The notes: generated by a model not told the origin, from the letters alone. DNA of 64,000 bases from Streptococcus devriesei DSM 19639 (GCF_000423725.1 NZ_AUIN01000012.1:1-64000); one strand, 5' to 3'. Shown: positions 21,129 to 30,966, counted from the first letter of the stretch. Made by a program: numbers and translations.

Positions 21129-21944
21129 TTATCTTCTCTTCTTCTGTGCTTTTTTCTTAGCACGTCTTTTCCTAGCTTCCAGCTCACGCGCCTCTCTTTC
21201 AATGCGCTCGCGCTCTGCCACAATCTTAAATGGATTATTTAAGAGGAGAATCTGGAAGACTTGATAGGCATTGGAAACTACCCAGTAAAGGGCAACCCCG
21301 CTTGCCAGATTAAAACCGACCAGCAGAATGAAAATTGGCAAAATAATGTTCATTGCTATCATCATGCCATTTCGCTCCTTTGCTGCCTTATTGGTCAGCC
21401 AAGATGACAAGAAGGTAAACACTGCCGCCAGAACCGGCAGGATAAAGTAAGGATCCTTATCGCCAATATCCATCCAGAGAAAAGATCCCGTCTTTAAAAA
21501 TTCAACACGGGTCAAAGCCTGATAGAGAGCCCAGAGCACCGGCATTTGAATAAGCAGAGAAAAAAGACTGGCATAAGGATTGACACCATATTTTTTATAG
21601 AGCTCTTGGCTCTCCTCAGCCAGAAGCATCCGGCTTTCTCTGTCTTTCCCGGAATATTTGGCTTGCAGGGCTTTCAGCTCAGGCTGAATCTCCTGCATTT
21701 TCTGTCCGGATTTCAGCTGCATATTAAACAAAGGCAAGAGAACTGTCCTAATCAAAATCGTAAAGATAATGATCCCAATGCCGATACGGCCATTGACAGA
21801 GAAAAAGCGAATAATTTCCGCAAAGAAATAAACAAACTTCTCCCACGCCCCTTCTGACTGATGACTTACCTGGCTGCGGCCGCACGCTGACAAAAATAAA
21901 AGCGCAACAGACGCCAAGCCCATTAATTTATATTTCCTTTTCAC
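21129..21944 (-). CDS. yidC: Membrane protein insertase YidC/OxaA
   Basis: 271 residues beginning with a lipoprotein signal, lipobox LSAC with Cys21. Five membrane helices follow, with the helical hairpin and a very basic C-terminal tail ([15 protein letters not shown]) that contacts ribosomes. It inserts small membrane proteins, possibly the F- and V-ATPase rotor proteins. The start overlaps rnpA by 17 bases, the standard rnpA-yidC-jag arrangement. Confidence 0.95.
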   Translation of the reverse strand: MKRKYKLMGLASVALLFLSACGRSQVSHQSEGAWEKFVYFFAEIIRFFSVNGRIGIGIIIFTILIRTVLLPLFNMQLKSGQKMQEIQPELKALQAKYSGKDRESRMLLAEESQELYKKYGVNPYASLFSLLIQMPVLWALYQALTRVEFLKTGSFLWMDIGDKDPYFILPVLAAVFTFLSSWLTNKAAKERNGMMIAMNIILPIFILLVGFNLASGVALYWVVSNAYQVFQILLLNNPFKIVAERERIEREARELEARKRRAKKKAQKKRR

Positions 21945-22287
21945 TCGTCGTTCCTTCCTGATACAATTTAGCCAGTTTCAAAACATGGATAAGATTTTTT
22001 TTCAGTGCCTGATAATCAAGCTCTTCAGTCCCTTTTCTGGCAATGATGACAAAATCATGCGACTGCAGATTGGGACTTAGTTCCATAAGAATATGGCGTA
22101 ATTTTCGTTTGATAGCATTTCTAGTGACAGCATTTCCTAACTTTTTCCCAACCGAAAGCCCAACACGATAGTGACTTTGATCTTTTTTTAAACTGTAGAC
22201 AACAAACTTGCGATTGGCAATGCTGCGTCCTTCAGTAAAAATAGCCTGAAAATCTTTATCACTCTTAACGCGATAGCTTTTTTTCAA
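21928..22287 (-). CDS. rnpA: Ribonuclease P protein component
   Basis: 119 residues with the signature [14 protein letters not shown] (the RNR motif) and N-terminal [16 protein letters not shown]. It binds the RNase P RNA and pre-tRNA leaders. The gene has its own TATAAT 32 bases upstream and overlaps yidC. Confidence 0.96.
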   Translation of the reverse strand: MKKSYRVKSDKDFQAIFTEGRSIANRKFVVYSLKKDQSHYRVGLSVGKKLGNAVTRNAIKRKLRHILMELSPNLQSHDFVIIARKGTEELDYQALKKNLIHVLKLAKLYQEGTTSEKEI

Positions 22288-22318
22288 AACATGACTCCAA
22301 TTAATTTAAAGTATTCTT

Positions 22319-22324
22319 ATTATA
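22319..22324 (-). promoter_or_regulatory. -10 box of rnpA
   Basis: TGATATAAT forms an extended -10. The -35 region (TTGGCT-like) lies inside the argGH terminator, so the two signals share DNA. Confidence 0.6.
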
Positions 22325-22334
22325 TCATAAAATG

Positions 22335-22371
22335 AAAAAAAGCCAAAAATCTCATTAATTTTTGGTTTCTT
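22335..22371 (-). terminator. Intrinsic terminator of argH
   Basis: CCAAAAAT pairs with ATTTTTGG around a 7-base loop, then a TTTTTTT run on the minus strand, 11 bases after argH. Confidence 0.8.
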
Positions 22372-22381
22372 TCCTATGCTC

Positions 22382-23758
22382 TTAAAAGACTTTCTTAGCT
22401 TCTTCAATTTGCTTTTTGACCTGATCAAAGCCGGTTCCGCCCAGTGAATTTCTGCGTTCTACAGCTGTCTTAGACTGAAGAGCCGTGTAGATATCTTCTT
22501 CAATGAGGTCTGAGATTTCTTGGTAGCGCTCAAAGGGAACATCCTGCAGGTAGTGCCCGTTCTTGGTACATTCTAAGACTAGCTTACCAACGATTTCGTG
22601 GGCCTGTCTAAATGGCAGTCCCTTAACAGCTAAATAATCAGCCAGTTCAGTTGCATTTGAAAAGTCTTTCTCGGTAGACTCAGCCATGTGGGCATCATTG
22701 ACGGTCATTGATTCCAGCATTCCGGCAAGAATATCAATGGCAACAGTGATGGTTTCAGCTGTATCAAACATACCTTCCTTATCTTCCTGCAGGTCCTTAT
22801 TGTAGGCCAGAGGAAGAGACTTCATAACCGTTAAAAGACCAAAAAGATTGCCAAAGACACGGCCGGATTTGCCGCGGATCAGCTCAGCCATATCAGGATT
22901 TTTCTTTTGCGGCATAATCGAAGAACCGGTAGAAAACGTATCCGATAGGGTAACAAACTGATACTCATTACTGCACCAATTAATGAGTTCTTCACAGATA
23001 CGGCTCATGTGCATCATTAAAATGCTGGCATTTGCGAGAAATTCCAAAATAAAGTCACGGTCAGACACCGCATCTAACGAATTGCTGTACGGTTTAGCAA
23101 AGCCCATCAGCTCAGCTGTCATCTGCCGGTCAATCGGAAAAGTCGTTCCTGCCAGAGCAGCTGCACCGAGCGGCGATAGGTCTGTATGCTGCTGGTTAAA
23201 AGCAAAGCGCTCACTGTCACGGGTAAACATGTTGTAATAAGCCATCAGATGATGCCCAAAAGAAATCGGCTGGGCATGCTGAAGGTGTGTGTAGCCCGGC
23301 ATGATAGTGTAGATATGCTTTTCTGCCAGGCTGAGCAAAGTTTGTCTCAGATGACTCAGTTTTTCCACTACTTCTGCCAGTTTAGCTTTTAGGTAGAGAT
23401 GCATGTCCGTTGCTACCTGGTCATTTCTTGAACGTGCCGTGTGAAGCTTTCCTGCCACCGGACCGATTTTTTCAGTTAGGAGCGTCTCAATATTCATGTG
23501 AATATCTTCGTTTGAGACATCAAAAACCAGCTGTCCGGCCTTGTATTCCTGCAGCAGCTCCTCCAAACCTGCTTTGATGGTATCTGCATCCTCCTGCGGA
23601 ATAATCCCTGTCTGTCCCAGCATGCTGACATGAGCTAAAGAGCCCTTAATATCAAACTCGGCCATCTTTTGATCGAAAGTGATACTGGCACCGAACTCTT
23701 CCACCCACTTCTCCAGCCCTGCTTCAAAGCGGCCGCCCCAAAGTTTTTTTTCTGTCAT
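22382..23758 (-). CDS. argH: Argininosuccinate lyase
   Basis: 458 residues, full length. The fumarase/ASL signature [12 protein letters not shown] is present, as are [19 protein letters not shown] and [15 protein letters not shown] with active-site His. It releases arginine and fumarate in the last step of arginine synthesis. argG lies upstream after a 249-base gap containing a hairpin and a TATAAT. Confidence 0.97.
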   Translation of the reverse strand: MTEKKLWGGRFEAGLEKWVEEFGASITFDQKMAEFDIKGSLAHVSMLGQTGIIPQEDADTIKAGLEELLQEYKAGQLVFDVSNEDIHMNIETLLTEKIGPVAGKLHTARSRNDQVATDMHLYLKAKLAEVVEKLSHLRQTLLSLAEKHIYTIMPGYTHLQHAQPISFGHHLMAYYNMFTRDSERFAFNQQHTDLSPLGAAALAGTTFPIDRQMTAELMGFAKPYSNSLDAVSDRDFILEFLANASILMMHMSRICEELINWCSNEYQFVTLSDTFSTGSSIMPQKKNPDMAELIRGKSGRVFGNLFGLLTVMKSLPLAYNKDLQEDKEGMFDTAETITVAIDILAGMLESMTVNDAHMAESTEKDFSNATELADYLAVKGLPFRQAHEIVGKLVLECTKNGHYLQDVPFERYQEISDLIEEDIYTALQSKTAVERRNSLGGTGFDQVKKQIEEAKKVF

Positions 23759-23780
23759 TTTATATCCTCATCCTATTTCT

Positions 23781-23810
23781 ATTATAGAAAAAGGCTAGAA
23801 AAACTAGCCC
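23781..23810 (-). terminator. Hairpin with T-tract plus -10 box between argG and argH
   Basis: On the minus strand GGCTAG-TTTTT-CTAGCC is followed by TTTTTCTATAAT. The first part is a short intrinsic terminator, and the TATAAT (23781-23786) may start argH-only transcription. The rest of the gap to 24007 holds no gene. Confidence 0.6.
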
Positions 23811-24007
23811 CATCAGTGTCACTGCACTTATCTTCTTAAATCCTGCCTCTCTGCGGACAGGTTTATTTAAGCTCGGTGTAACTCTCTGTTTACACTTACG
23901 AGTGGGTAGAAAAGAGTTTCAGATGGATATCACTGTGTCCTTTTATCTGATAATATTTTCTAAATAATTGCATGCGCTTTTCATGATAACAAATCACTCA
24001 AACCCTT

Positions 24008-25207
24008 TTATTGCTTGTTTTGATTGGCCACTTCAGCATTCACTTTCGTTGGCAGCCCCCAAAGTTTAATGAAACCAACCGCTGCATCCTGATCAAAGGT
24101 ATCAGCAGACGTGTAGGTTGCCAGATTTTCATCATACAGTGAATTTGGTGATTTCCGTGCAACGACCTTAGCAGAACCTTTGTAAAGTTTGACTTTGGCG
24201 GTCCCATTAACAGCTTTTTGTGTTTCGTTGATATAAGCAATAATAGCTTGTGTCGCCGGATTAAACCACAAAGCATTGTAGATGAGATTGGATAGTTCAT
24301 TTTCAAGGATCGGTTTGAAATGAGATACCTCACGCACTAAGGTCAAATCTTCAATTTCTTTATGAGCTGTCAAGAGGGTAATAGCACCGGGACATTCATA
24401 AATTTCACGCGACTTGATGCCCACCAGACGGTTTTCCACGTGGTCGATCCGTCCAACACCGTGTTTGCCGGCTAAATTATTGAGTTTTTGGATTAAATCA
24501 GCCAGCTTCATTTCTGTGCCATCAAGTGCGACTGGTTTGCCGGCCTTAAATTCAATTTCCACATATTCCGGTGTATCGGGAGCTTCTTCAACAGAACTTG
24601 TAATCCCAAAAGCATCTTCCGGGGCTTCATTCCAAGGATTTTCAAGGACACCGCACTCGTTAGCCCGTCCCCAAAGATTTTGATCCACTGAATAAGGATT
24701 ATCAAGGTCTGCCGGAACAGGAACGCCGTTTTCTTTGGCATAGTTAATTTCCTCTTCACGCGACCACTTCCACTCACGAACCGGAGCGATAACCTTTAAT
24801 TTAGGATCAAGAGCTGCGATAGCGACTTCAAAACGTACCTGGTCATTTCCCTTGCCGGTACAGCCGTGAGCAATCGTCGTTGCTCCTGTTTGGTGAGCAA
24901 TTTCAACTAACTTTTTAGAAATAATCGGACGGCTGAGAGCAGAAACTAATGGGTATTTTTGTTCGTAATAAGCATGAGCCTGCAAAGCCGGTAGCACATA
25001 TTCCTCAGCAAATTCATCCTTGACATCAAGGACGTAGGACTCAACAGCACCGACTTTAAGAGCCTTATCATGAATAAAGGCTAAGTCCTTACCCTCACCG
25101 ACATCCATACAAACAGCAACAACATCGTAATCTTTTTTCAGCCAGGTAATAGCAACCGACGTATCAAGACCGCCTGAATAGGCTAAGATAACTTTTTCTT
25201 TTGACAT
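24008..25207 (-). CDS. argG: Argininosuccinate synthase
   Basis: 399 residues with the P-loop-like [10 protein letters not shown] and the conserved [13 protein letters not shown]. It joins citrulline and aspartate using ATP. It heads the argG-argH unit, and its promoter contains an ARG box (25267-25284), so arginine repression by an ArgR/AhrC protein is expected. Confidence 0.97.
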   Translation of the reverse strand: MSKEKVILAYSGGLDTSVAITWLKKDYDVVAVCMDVGEGKDLAFIHDKALKVGAVESYVLDVKDEFAEEYVLPALQAHAYYEQKYPLVSALSRPIISKKLVEIAHQTGATTIAHGCTGKGNDQVRFEVAIAALDPKLKVIAPVREWKWSREEEINYAKENGVPVPADLDNPYSVDQNLWGRANECGVLENPWNEAPEDAFGITSSVEEAPDTPEYVEIEFKAGKPVALDGTEMKLADLIQKLNNLAGKHGVGRIDHVENRLVGIKSREIYECPGAITLLTAHKEIEDLTLVREVSHFKPILENELSNLIYNALWFNPATQAIIAYINETQKAVNGTAKVKLYKGSAKVVARKSPNSLYDENLATYTSADTFDQDAAVGFIKLWGLPTKVNAEVANQNKQ

Positions 25208-25236
25208 AAAACAAACTCTTTTCTATTTTGAATTTT

Positions 25237-25290
25237 GATTAATTATTCAAAGAATGACTTTATTATATTGCATATTTATTCAAAAGTCAA
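25237..25290 (-). promoter_or_regulatory. argG promoter with embedded ARG boxes
   Basis: On the minus strand TTGACT (25290-25285), a 17-base spacer and TATAAT (25267-25262) form a near-consensus promoter. The spacer is itself TTTGAATAAATATGCAA, a close match to the ArgR box TGAAT-N4-ATNCA. A second weaker box (TTTGAATAATTAATCA) lies about 30 bases downstream at 25237-25252. Repressor binding would directly block polymerase. Confidence 0.8.
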
Positions 25291-25397
25291 GTATATTTTC
25301 GAAAAATATTTATTTTTATGTATTTTTTTGCCATTTAATGTCCCAAATGAAGCATAAAATAAGAGCTGAGCTATCTACTGTGAATAAGGGTACAGCA

Positions 25398-25433
25398 AAG
25401 AAAAAGGCCGGAATCTTTGTTCCAACCTTTTTC
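25398..25433 (-). terminator. Intrinsic terminator after the 420-residue membrane protein
   Basis: AAAAAGGTTGGAA pairs with TTCCGGCCTTTTT around a short loop, then TTTTTC on the minus strand. Confidence 0.75.
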
Positions 25434-25447
25434 ATCCTTATGATAAA

Positions 25448-26710
25448 TCAATTATTCGATCCTTTCGGATACTTATAAATTAATAAATAATCACCATTGG
25501 ATTGTTCTGCAAATTCCAGCGATACGAAAGACAGTTTAGATTTATCAGAGCCGGAGTAATCACTGTAGAGAACCTTTAAGGACTTTCTGACACCTCGGCC
25601 ATAGTTTGTTATCATCGCTCTTGCTTCGACAGGATTGCCGTGCTTTTTGATGATATCATCTAATTTCGCACCGCCTGAACCAGTTTCTCTGTCACCGACA
25701 GTTAAGGCGTCAACATCTCCTTGCGTCCAATTAGACTTGTATGAACCTCTTGAAGTTGTTTTAACTTTTGGTGAATTGTAATACATTGTTCCGCTTGAAA
25801 GAATAAACTTACCATTGTATTGCTTTTCAAAGGAAAGCCGCACTCTTTCATCGTCGTTGTTTCCTTCATATCTCAAAGTCAGAGTATCATCATTAATGGT
25901 AGCATCTGAAGCCTTGCCGAATTTCTTAAGAACAGACTTGACCGTGGATCCTTCCTTATTAGAATAGCCGGAAAATTCTAAATCTCCAAACTTAGACTCA
26001 GTCCATTTGTACTCATAATCAGAACTGCTTGCAATATAGTCTTGAATATCAGTACTGTCTTCTTTGTCCTCATCTTCGTCGTCATCAATGTCTTCGTCAT
26101 CTATATCTTCATCTTTATCCTTTTTCTTCTCTTGCTTTTCAGTTTTAACCTGATCATCCTTAGGCTGACGGACAAAGACAGCAGCACCGCTGGCTAAAAA
26201 GACTACCGATGCCAGCACAACAGCAATAATAGATAAAACTTTTTTGCGTTTAAGATTGACAATCAAGCTGACAACAGCATAGATAAGTGCTAAGAAAGCA
26301 ATAATGACATAAATAATCGGAAGCGGTGCCAACCAAGCTAGAAGAAGGGTAATCGCCGAAACAACAAATGAAATAATCGGGAGAACAATCAGTTCTTTAC
26401 GAGCTGGAGCACTTTGAAATGCAGGATTAACAGTTGGAGGAACAACCGGCTGTTCAAAGCTTGGCTGAGCCTGCTGAACGTACTCTTGCTGAGGCGCTGC
26501 AGATTCCGCTGCTCCTGCAGGCGTTTGCGGCTGACCTTGAGCTTCTTGCTGAGCTGCGGCTTCTCCTAACGTTTGCTCTGGTACAGATTGCTCTGCTGGC
26601 TTGGGATCCTGCGGCTGAGCCATTTGGTTTTCCGGTACAGGAGCCCCTCCGGCTGGATTTTCAGGGGCATTGTTTTCTGGAACATTTCCATTATTAAATT
26701 CTTCTGCCAT
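25448..26710 (-). CDS. Membrane-anchored protein with two BLIP-like C-terminal repeats, function unknown
   Basis: 420 residues from ATG 26710 (GAAGGAGA before it); the longer frame to 26785 lacks a ribosome site. Residues 1-115 are Gln/Pro/Glu/Ala-rich and disordered, ~120-195 hold two or three membrane helices, ~205-245 is a Lys/Asp/Glu-rich linker with DDEDIDDEDIDDDEDEDKED, and 250-420 contain two repeats of about 80 residues (VKSVLKKFGKASDA and LDDIIKKHGNPVEA) of the SmpA/BLIP-like type. It probably senses or binds something outside the cell; no specific function is assigned. Confidence 0.75.
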   Translation of the reverse strand: MAEEFNNGNVPENNAPENPAGGAPVPENQMAQPQDPKPAEQSVPEQTLGEAAAQQEAQGQPQTPAGAAESAAPQQEYVQQAQPSFEQPVVPPTVNPAFQSAPARKELIVLPIISFVVSAITLLLAWLAPLPIIYVIIAFLALIYAVVSLIVNLKRKKVLSIIAVVLASVVFLASGAAVFVRQPKDDQVKTEKQEKKKDKDEDIDDEDIDDDEDEDKEDSTDIQDYIASSSDYEYKWTESKFGDLEFSGYSNKEGSTVKSVLKKFGKASDATINDDTLTLRYEGNNDDERVRLSFEKQYNGKFILSSGTMYYNSPKVKTTSRGSYKSNWTQGDVDALTVGDRETGSGGAKLDDIIKKHGNPVEARAMITNYGRGVRKSLKVLYSDYSGSDKSKLSFVSLEFAEQSNGDYLLIYKYPKGSNN

Positions 26711-26841
26711 GGTGTCTCCTTCACTTTTTTCCTTTATTGTACTATAATCAAGGGCTTTTTTCAATGCTTCCCTAAATTTTAACACAGGTTTACAAAAACC
26801 AGCAGCCCTGCAATCAAATGACAGAACTGCCTAATCGTTTT

Positions 26842-27384
26842 TTAAATACTTTTTGCTGTCTTGAGAAATTTCCAGCAATAATAGGCCAAATAAAAATCAA
26901 TCAGCCCATGAATGACAGACCCGATTCCGATTAACACAATTAAAGTCAGCCAATAAGACATAGGCACAGAACCGGAGACTGTCAGCATCAAAACCACCAA
27001 AAATTCAGCCAGACCATGGATAGCATTGAGCCCCAATGCCAAAAACAGCGTTTTTCGCCAGTTAAGCAGAAAATCAGGATGTTTTTGAATCAGATAGGCA
27101 CCAACCACAGCAAAAAGCAGATGAGAGAAGGCGCGCATAACAATAACAAAAGGAAATCCAGCCATAAAAAAGCCAAATCCGGCTCCCAGAGCAACAGCAA
27201 TAGCAACTCCCGGTGATATAAATACAGCAAGAAAAACTGGAACATGGCTGGCCAAGGTAAATGAGGCGGGCCCGATAATCACCTTAACAGGCATGACCAG
27301 CGGAATCAAGACAGCAAAAGCGATCAGCACCGCAGACAGGGTCAGCTTTTGGATACGTTGTTTCGAGATGGGGGAAGCAGACAT
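26842..27384 (-). CDS. niaX: ECF transporter substrate-binding (S) component, probably niacin (NiaX)
   Basis: 180 residues with about six membrane helices, of the ECF S-component type (TLSAVLIAFAVLIPLVMPVK at the start). The NiaR gene lies upstream and a palindrome typical of NiaR control covers the -35 box, which supports niacin as the vitamin. The EcfAAT energising module is not in this window. TAAGGAG precedes the ATG. Confidence 0.75.
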   Translation of the reverse strand: MSASPISKQRIQKLTLSAVLIAFAVLIPLVMPVKVIIGPASFTLASHVPVFLAVFISPGVAIAVALGAGFGFFMAGFPFVIVMRAFSHLLFAVVGAYLIQKHPDFLLNWRKTLFLALGLNAIHGLAEFLVVLMLTVSGSVPMSYWLTLIVLIGIGSVIHGLIDFYLAYYCWKFLKTAKSI

Positions 27385-27414
27385 GATAACTCCTTAATCA
27401 TTCGTATTGATTTA

Positions 27415-27450
27415 AGTTTACACCATATCTTTACATGTGTCAAGACACAT
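27415..27450 (-). promoter_or_regulatory. niaX promoter with NiaR-type operator
   Basis: TTGACA (27443-27438), a 17-base spacer and TAAACT (27420-27415) form the promoter on the minus strand. The palindrome ATGTGTC-AA-GACACAT (27435-27450) covers the -35. The niaR stop is 3 bases upstream. Confidence 0.75.
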
Positions 27451-27452
27451 AT

Positions 27453-27977
27453 CTAATCTTCGAATACCAGCCCCTCTTTTTTGAGATTTTGAAAAATCTT
27501 TTCAAATGTTTCCTTGTCTCGGCAGGATATCCTATGGAGGTGAATGCCTCCTGTCAGACTGCTTAGTAAGGTTCCGTGATAGCGAGACAGCTTATCCATA
27601 AAATAGTCTACCTCATCCTGACTGTCAATATTCAAAGGAGCTGTAATCATTCCATAAATAGGGTGCTCTACTTCAACATCCAGTACTTTTCCGCCATTTT
27701 GGACGATTGTCTCTAATTCCAGACGCACCTCCTTAGCACTGTGCTTACAGGCCAGTTTCCCATGATAATACGATTTAGGAACCTGCAAACGCTCAGCCAA
27801 AAGATAACCCCGATGGGTTGCCATAATATCGTGGCTTTCAGCCCTTAAAAGAGCCACATCGCCTACAATAATCTGCCGGCTGACCCCCAGTTCTTCAGCC
27901 AAACGGCCGGCAGAAAGCGGCTGCTCTGTTTTTTCTAATTTTTCTAAAATAGCCTGACGGCGCTCCTTAGCTTTCAT
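27453..27977 (-). CDS. niaR: Transcriptional repressor NiaR (niacin-responsive, 3H domain)
   Basis: 174 residues: an N-terminal HTH_11 domain (SAGRLAEELGVSRQIIVGDV) and a 3H domain with the characteristic histidines in YYHGKLACKH, VEHPIYGMI and GGIHLHRI, which bind metal and sense niacin. It controls niacin uptake and NAD salvage genes. It is followed by its presumed target niaX and a matching operator. Confidence 0.88.
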   Translation of the reverse strand: MKAKERRQAILEKLEKTEQPLSAGRLAEELGVSRQIIVGDVALLRAESHDIMATHRGYLLAERLQVPKSYYHGKLACKHSAKEVRLELETIVQNGGKVLDVEVEHPIYGMITAPLNIDSQDEVDYFMDKLSRYHGTLLSSLTGGIHLHRISCRDKETFEKIFQNLKKEGLVFED

Positions 27978-28103
27978 TCGTCACCTCTGGTTTTAGCAAT
28001 AAGTTTTCTGATGTCTACTTACTTTCATTATATCAAATCCTGTTAATTGTTGTTAGCGGCAGCCCTTTAAACAGGGGACTTGCTCTGTTTTTTCAAGAAA
28101 ACA
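27978..28103 (-). promoter_or_regulatory. niaR upstream region
   Basis: TTTGATATAATG (extended -10, minus strand, about 28028-28036) is the likely niaR promoter. No consensus -35 is visible. Confidence 0.5.
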
Positions 28104-28130
28104 GGGACTGAGCAAAAGCAGCTCAGCCCC
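28104..28130 (-). terminator. Hairpin terminator downstream of gltX
   Basis: GGGACTGAGC pairs with GCTCAGCCCC (one wobble) around a 7-base loop, then TGTTTTC on the minus strand. It lies about 80 bases after gltX. Confidence 0.65.
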
Positions 28131-28211
28131 ATTCTTATTATATTTTGTGCAATAATTACCGGCTTTTCGTTTGCCGCAAGGCAAAAGCAAGTCAGCCTGT
28201 CAGCAAACATT

Positions 28212-29669
28212 TTATTTAATCTTTTCCAGCATAGAAGTCAGATGTTCAATTGATTTTTCTTTGCCGAGCAGATAGATAGTATCCGGTAATTCCGGGCCGT
28301 GCATTTCGCCAGAAACAGCGATTCGGATCGGCATGAAGAGATTTTTACCCTTAATACCGGTCTCTTTTTGAACAGCCTTAATTTGCGGGAAAATATTTTC
28401 AGACTGAAAGTCTTCGTCTGGCATGGCTTCTAATTTAGCCTTGAACGCTTCAAGAACTGTCGGCACCGTATCACCGGTCATGAATTCTTTGGCTTGATCT
28501 GTCAACTCCGGAAAATCTTCAAAGAAAAGATCCGTCAGCGGTACAATTTCATCGATAGATTTCATTTGCGGCTGGTAAAGTTCGACCATTTTTTCAGCTT
28601 TGTCCGTCAAACGGCCAGCTGCCTGCAAATAAGGTTTTGCCATCGCAAAAACAATAGCAAAGTCAGCATGCTTAATGTATTCATTGCTCATCCAATCCAG
28701 CTTTTTCTGATCAAAAGCGGCCGGAGACTTGCTAAGGCGTTTTTCATCAAAGAGCTCAATCAATTCGTCATGAGAAAAGATTTCGTTTTCACCGCCGGGA
28801 TTCCAGCCCAGCAAGGCAATAAAGTTGAAAACGGCATCCGGCAGGTAGCCTTTTTGACGATAGTCTTCGATAAATTGAAGCGTATCTGTGTCCCGTTTTG
28901 AAAGCTTCTTACCCGTTTCAGAATTGATAATCAGCGTCATGTGCCCAAATTCCGGCGGCTGCCAGCCGAGTGCTTCGTAAACCATGAGCTGTTTAGGGGT
29001 ATTAGCAATATGGTCATCTCCGCGGATAACATGAGAAATTTCCATCAGGTGATCATCCACTACAACTGCAAAATTGTAGGTCGGATAACCATCTTTCTTT
29101 TGGATGACCCAGTCGCCGCCAATGTTACTGCCTTCAAATTCGATATCGCCTTTGACCATGTCATGCCATTTATAAATACCGGATTCATTAACTGCCAGAC
29201 GAACGGTCGGAACAATCCCTGCAGCTTCGCGTTCTGCAATGTAGGCAGTCTTTTCTTCTTCTGACATGCCAAGGAATTCATTGATATAACGGGGCGTTTC
29301 ACCCGCAGCCTCTTGGCGTTCACGCTCTGTGGCCAATTCTTCCTCAGTCACATAAGATTTATAGGCCTTACCTTGCTCCAAAAGCTGATTAATGTATTTT
29401 TGATACAGTTCCAAACGTTCTGACTGACGGTAATTTTCATGCGTTTCCGGGCTTTCATCCCAGTCAATTCCCAGCCAGCGTAAATTTTCCAGCTGTGAGC
29501 GTTCGCCGTCTTCAACATGGCGTTTGCGGTCCGTATCCTCAATACGGATAATAAAATCACCGCCGTAATGACGGGCATAAAGGTAGTTAAAGAGCGCTGT
29601 CCGCGCATTTCCAATGTGCAATAATCCTGTAGGACTTGGTGCATAGCGCACACGAATCTTGTTTGCCAT
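28212..29669 (-). CDS. gltX: Glutamyl-tRNA synthetase
   Basis: 485 residues. The class I motifs are complete: [18 protein letters not shown] (HIGH-like HIGN) and KKLSKRD (KMSKS-like). It charges tRNA-Glu and, in streptococci lacking GlnRS, also tRNA-Gln for transamidation. It has an extended -10 promoter and a structured 5' leader of about 125 bases. Confidence 0.97.
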   Translation of the reverse strand: MANKIRVRYAPSPTGLLHIGNARTALFNYLYARHYGGDFIIRIEDTDRKRHVEDGERSQLENLRWLGIDWDESPETHENYRQSERLELYQKYINQLLEQGKAYKSYVTEEELATERERQEAAGETPRYINEFLGMSEEEKTAYIAEREAAGIVPTVRLAVNESGIYKWHDMVKGDIEFEGSNIGGDWVIQKKDGYPTYNFAVVVDDHLMEISHVIRGDDHIANTPKQLMVYEALGWQPPEFGHMTLIINSETGKKLSKRDTDTLQFIEDYRQKGYLPDAVFNFIALLGWNPGGENEIFSHDELIELFDEKRLSKSPAAFDQKKLDWMSNEYIKHADFAIVFAMAKPYLQAAGRLTDKAEKMVELYQPQMKSIDEIVPLTDLFFEDFPELTDQAKEFMTGDTVPTVLEAFKAKLEAMPDEDFQSENIFPQIKAVQKETGIKGKNLFMPIRIAVSGEMHGPELPDTIYLLGKEKSIEHLTSMLEKIK

Positions 29670-29691
29670 TTCTCTCTCCTATTATTTAGAT

Positions 29692-29780
29692 GGCACAGGC
29701 TATCTGCAAGACGGAAAACTTAGCAAAAATCCCCTTCAATTATTCATGGGAAGCCCGTCTCTATGCTTTTTTACTGTGCC
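29692..29780 (-). promoter_or_regulatory. Structured 5' leader of gltX
   Basis: Two nested helices are visible: GGCACAG/CTGTGCC (29692-29698 with 29774-29780) and AGACGG/CCGTCT (29709-29714 with 29755-29760), enclosing a further CCC/GGG pairing possibility. It lies wholly between the -10 box and the start codon. No T-box sequence is present. It may be a cis-regulatory RNA or a protein-binding leader. Confidence 0.5.
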
Positions 29781-29800
29781 TATAAAAATCAATCGTTTCT

Positions 29801-29806
29801 ATTATA
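29801..29806 (-). promoter_or_regulatory. Extended -10 promoter of gltX
   Basis: TGCTATAAT on the minus strand; the -35 position has no good match, normal for extended -10 promoters. Confidence 0.65.
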
Positions 29807-29828
29807 GCACATCCTCAAGATTTGGGCG

Positions 29829-29862
29829 AAAAAAATCCCTTTTGGTAAACAAAAGGAATTTT
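29829..29862 (-). terminator. Terminator after the AIM24-like gene
   Basis: AATTCCTTTTG pairs with CAAAAGGGATT (written on the minus strand) and is followed by TTTTTTTCG, 19 bases past the stop. Confidence 0.8.
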
Positions 29863-29880
29863 ATCTCCTGTCAGGAGGGC

Positions 29881-30414
29881 TTAGCCCTTGCTGCTTGTTA
29901 TGAAATTCTGCAGAACACCGGCAAACTGCTGCAAATTGAGACTTTGAACATAGACTTCGCCGGTTCCGCGGAAGCTATTGACAACACCTTCACCCGTGCC
30001 AATGGATTGCATGAAGCCATTTTCCAAATGGATGTCATAGTCTAAGTCACGGCTCCAAGCCACCACATGAGCATTATCTATCGTAATTGTCTCTCCCCGC
30101 AGCTCAAGCTTTTTAATGGAACCAAAACTATTTACCAAAAGAGTACCCCGACCTTGCGTTGTCATGACAAAGAATCCTCCTTGGCCGCCAAAAATAGCTC
30201 GGCCGATACTCTGAGCTTCCATCTTATACTGGGCAGACCCATCTAAGGCAAGAAAGGCGCCGTCATTGAGGCGGTACTGTTTTTCACCCAATTCCAGAGC
30301 AATGACCTGCCCGGGCATAGAAGGCGCTAAAGCGAGTTTGCCGTCATCAGCATTAAAAGTGGGGTTACCCCCGCTTTTATTTAACTTCTGTAACTCTGCC
30401 TGTATCCACATCAT
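29881..30414 (-). CDS. AIM24-family protein, apparently lacking its N-terminal half
   Basis: 177 residues. From LALAPSMPGQVIALELGEKQ to the end it matches the C-terminal part of the AIM24/TIGR00266 beta-prism family (GGFFVMTTQGRGTLLVNSFG, IDNAHVVAWSRDLDYDI). Family members usually have about 80-100 further residues before LAPSMPG. Here the frame starts inside the carbonic anhydrase gene, overlapping it by 38 bases, and no N-terminal half is found in another frame. It may be a decayed gene or a short variant. Confidence 0.65.
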   Translation of the reverse strand: MMWIQAELQKLNKSGGNPTFNADDGKLALAPSMPGQVIALELGEKQYRLNDGAFLALDGSAQYKMEAQSIGRAIFGGQGGFFVMTTQGRGTLLVNSFGSIKKLELRGETITIDNAHVVAWSRDLDYDIHLENGFMQSIGTGEGVVNSFRGTGEVYVQSLNLQQFAGVLQNFITSSKG

Positions 30415-30871
30415 AAACAGCCCCTGAAATAGTGATACTCTCAGGAATTAAGGGAGAATTTCGCAAAAGAGCCATGTCTTCTCGCACACTGTCTTCAATA
30501 TCGGTAAAAGGTAAAAAATCATAATCTGACACATCAACTTTCAAATCCTGCTGCAGCTGCTGCGCAAACTCTTCATTTGTAAAGGTCTGAGCCCCACAGT
30601 CAGTATGGTGCAGAACAACAATTTCACTTGTTCCCAGCTGCTGCTCAGAGATAACCAAGGAGCGGATGACATCATCTGTCACACGGCCGCCGGCATTGCG
30701 CAGAATATGTGCATCGCCGAGAGCCAAGCCTAAAGCCGGAGCCACATGCAGGCGGGCATCCATACAGGTTATAATGGCAACATGGGTTTTGGGCTTAATG
30801 GGCAGATGGTCTGTCCCATGCAAGTCAACATAAGCTTGGTTAGCTTTTAAAAAATTCTCAAAATAAGACAT
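30377..30871 (-). CDS. Beta-class carbonic anhydrase
   Basis: 164 residues with the zinc motifs CMDARL and HHTDCGA (Cys, Asp-Arg dyad, His, Cys), of the short beta-CA type next to radA in streptococci. It interconverts CO2 and bicarbonate and supports growth in air. It follows radA by 95 bases on the same strand. Confidence 0.93.
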   Translation of the reverse strand: MSYFENFLKANQAYVDLHGTDHLPIKPKTHVAIITCMDARLHVAPALGLALGDAHILRNAGGRVTDDVIRSLVISEQQLGTSEIVVLHHTDCGAQTFTNEEFAQQLQQDLKVDVSDYDFLPFTDIEDSVREDMALLRNSPLIPESITISGAVYDVDTGRVTEVK

Positions 30872-30966
30872 TGTTACTCCTTTGCTTCAAGTCAGTCAAA
30901 TAAGTCTTTAAGGCAACTAGCCTAGGCTGTATCATACCATTTTTGGGATAGCTTGTCACTGCCAAA

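Noticed and set aside
29670..29806. T-box riboswitch for gltX
   Set aside because: No AGGGTGGNACCGCG-type T-box core and no terminator/antiterminator pair are present; only nested helices remain.
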